Source: an uncultured Planctomycetota bacterium (lineage in GTDB: Bacteria > Planctomycetota > Phycisphaerae > SM23-33). Taken from it: DNA of 47,374 nt. Both the position numbers and the translations under genes were made by a program. The notes below the pieces were generated by a model. The model did no database searches, was not told the DNA's origin, and saw only the letters and a program-made list of their open reading frames with translations. Each line of letters begins with the position of its first letter. The stretch's first letter is position 1. Below, in pieces: positions 47,236-47,374 of this stretch. Location: assembly GCA_903892515.1 (NCBI GenBank), contig CAITIS010000012.1, positions 1-47,374 on the forward strand. Reading direction: 5' to 3'.

Positions 47236-47374
47236 CAGGGCAATCGCATCTAAAGTCCTTGGTCGGTGCGGGTGAGGACGCGGAGGAGGTAGTCGTGGCT
47301 CCAGCCGCAGCAGAGCCGTTTGGTTTTGATGCCCACTTTGTGCCTGGTCTGGGCCTTGAGCAGGTTCAGGGCGA
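47236..47374 (-). mobile_element. Partial ISAs1-like insertion sequence at the right edge
   Basis: The probable terminal inverted repeat starts at 47236 with CAGGGCAATCGCATC; ISAs1-type elements commonly have CAGGG-starting ends (recalled, not checked). The transposase reading frame ends inside this terminal repeat, which is usual for compact insertion sequences. The rest lies beyond the window, so target-site duplication cannot be checked. Confidence 0.55.
47250..47374 (-). CDS. C-terminal fragment of ISAs1-family transposase
   Basis: The last 40 residues are visible: ALNLLKAQTRHKVGIKTKR, then LCCGWSHDYLLRVL and a short tail to TAG. ISAs1 transposases end with a conserved ALxLLK...K.GIK.KR...GW..DYLL.VL block, which this matches. 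The catalytic DDE residues are outside the window. Confidence 0.65.
   Translation of the reverse strand, partial: ALNLLKAQTRHKVGIKTKRLCCGWSHDYLLRVLTRTDQGL

Overview
The window reads as a high-GC chromosome segment from a member of the Planctomycetota, most likely Phycisphaerae-like (inference). The grounds are a giant secreted protein that opens with the planctomycete N-terminal motif LEPRVLLS, lamin-tail and CotH domains, dockerin-type EF-hand pairs, two PEP-CTERM-like proteins, several small lipoproteins, and very large intergenic investment in palindromic repeats. Both edges look like insertion-sequence boundaries: a truncated ABC permease abuts foreign sequence on the left, and an ISAs1-like transposase tail with its probable terminal repeat lies on the right. 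The window may therefore be one contig bounded by repeats.

Layout. 1-400: disrupted permease. 880-5637 (-): secreted LTD/CotH/dockerin protein. 6.2-11.9 kb: cytoplasmic glycoside hydrolase, Gfo/Idh/MocA oxidoreductase, TSUP exporter, small unknown protein, Hsp20. 12.4-16.7 kb: hypoxanthine phosphoribosyltransferase, bacterial PH-domain protein, YbhN-like flippase, PilZ protein, Ogt. 17-21.9 kb: small membrane protein, URO-D-type methyltransferase-like protein, PEP-CTERM protein, nitrilase-family amidase, exported Asp/Arg/Tyr-rich protein. 22.0 kb: tRNA-Lys(CTT) with promoter and terminator. 22.6-25.5 kb: three lipoproteins and a DUF2752 membrane protein, the first lipoprotein bracketed by a 300-bp inverted repeat. 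26.0-34.3 kb: envelope/glycosylation block (GT4-like transferase, tandem kinase-pseudokinase of the LPS-kinase type, GT9 heptosyltransferase-like protein, two tandem TMTC-like TPR membrane proteins), followed by a dockerin plus PEP-CTERM secreted protein. 36.4-41.4 kb: D-aminopeptidase, L,D-transpeptidase, 5-formyl-THF cyclo-ligase, RarA. 41.6-47.1 kb: isopropylmalate-type dehydrogenase, DUF1854 protein, a SIS sugar isomerase, an unknown companion, and an MFS sugar-type transporter.

The genes that clearly act together are the envelope block (sugar transfer, sugar phosphorylation, membrane O-glycosylation-like enzymes beside exported substrates), the lipoprotein block, the bPH/flippase pair, and the SIS/MFS sugar block. 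No CRISPR array, rRNA operon, prophage or recognised defence system is visible.

The most unusual content lies between and even inside the genes. There are at least six families of palindromic, MITE- or REP-like repeats, several sharing GGGTGCCA/TGGCACCC ends. One 46-bp palindrome sits in frame inside a glycosyltransferase gene. Unrelated short tandem arrays share a period of exactly 7 bp, and one array has a period of 10 bp. A recurring TANNATGCCGC-N(1-2)-ATG start context implies that a group of genes is transcribed without leaders.
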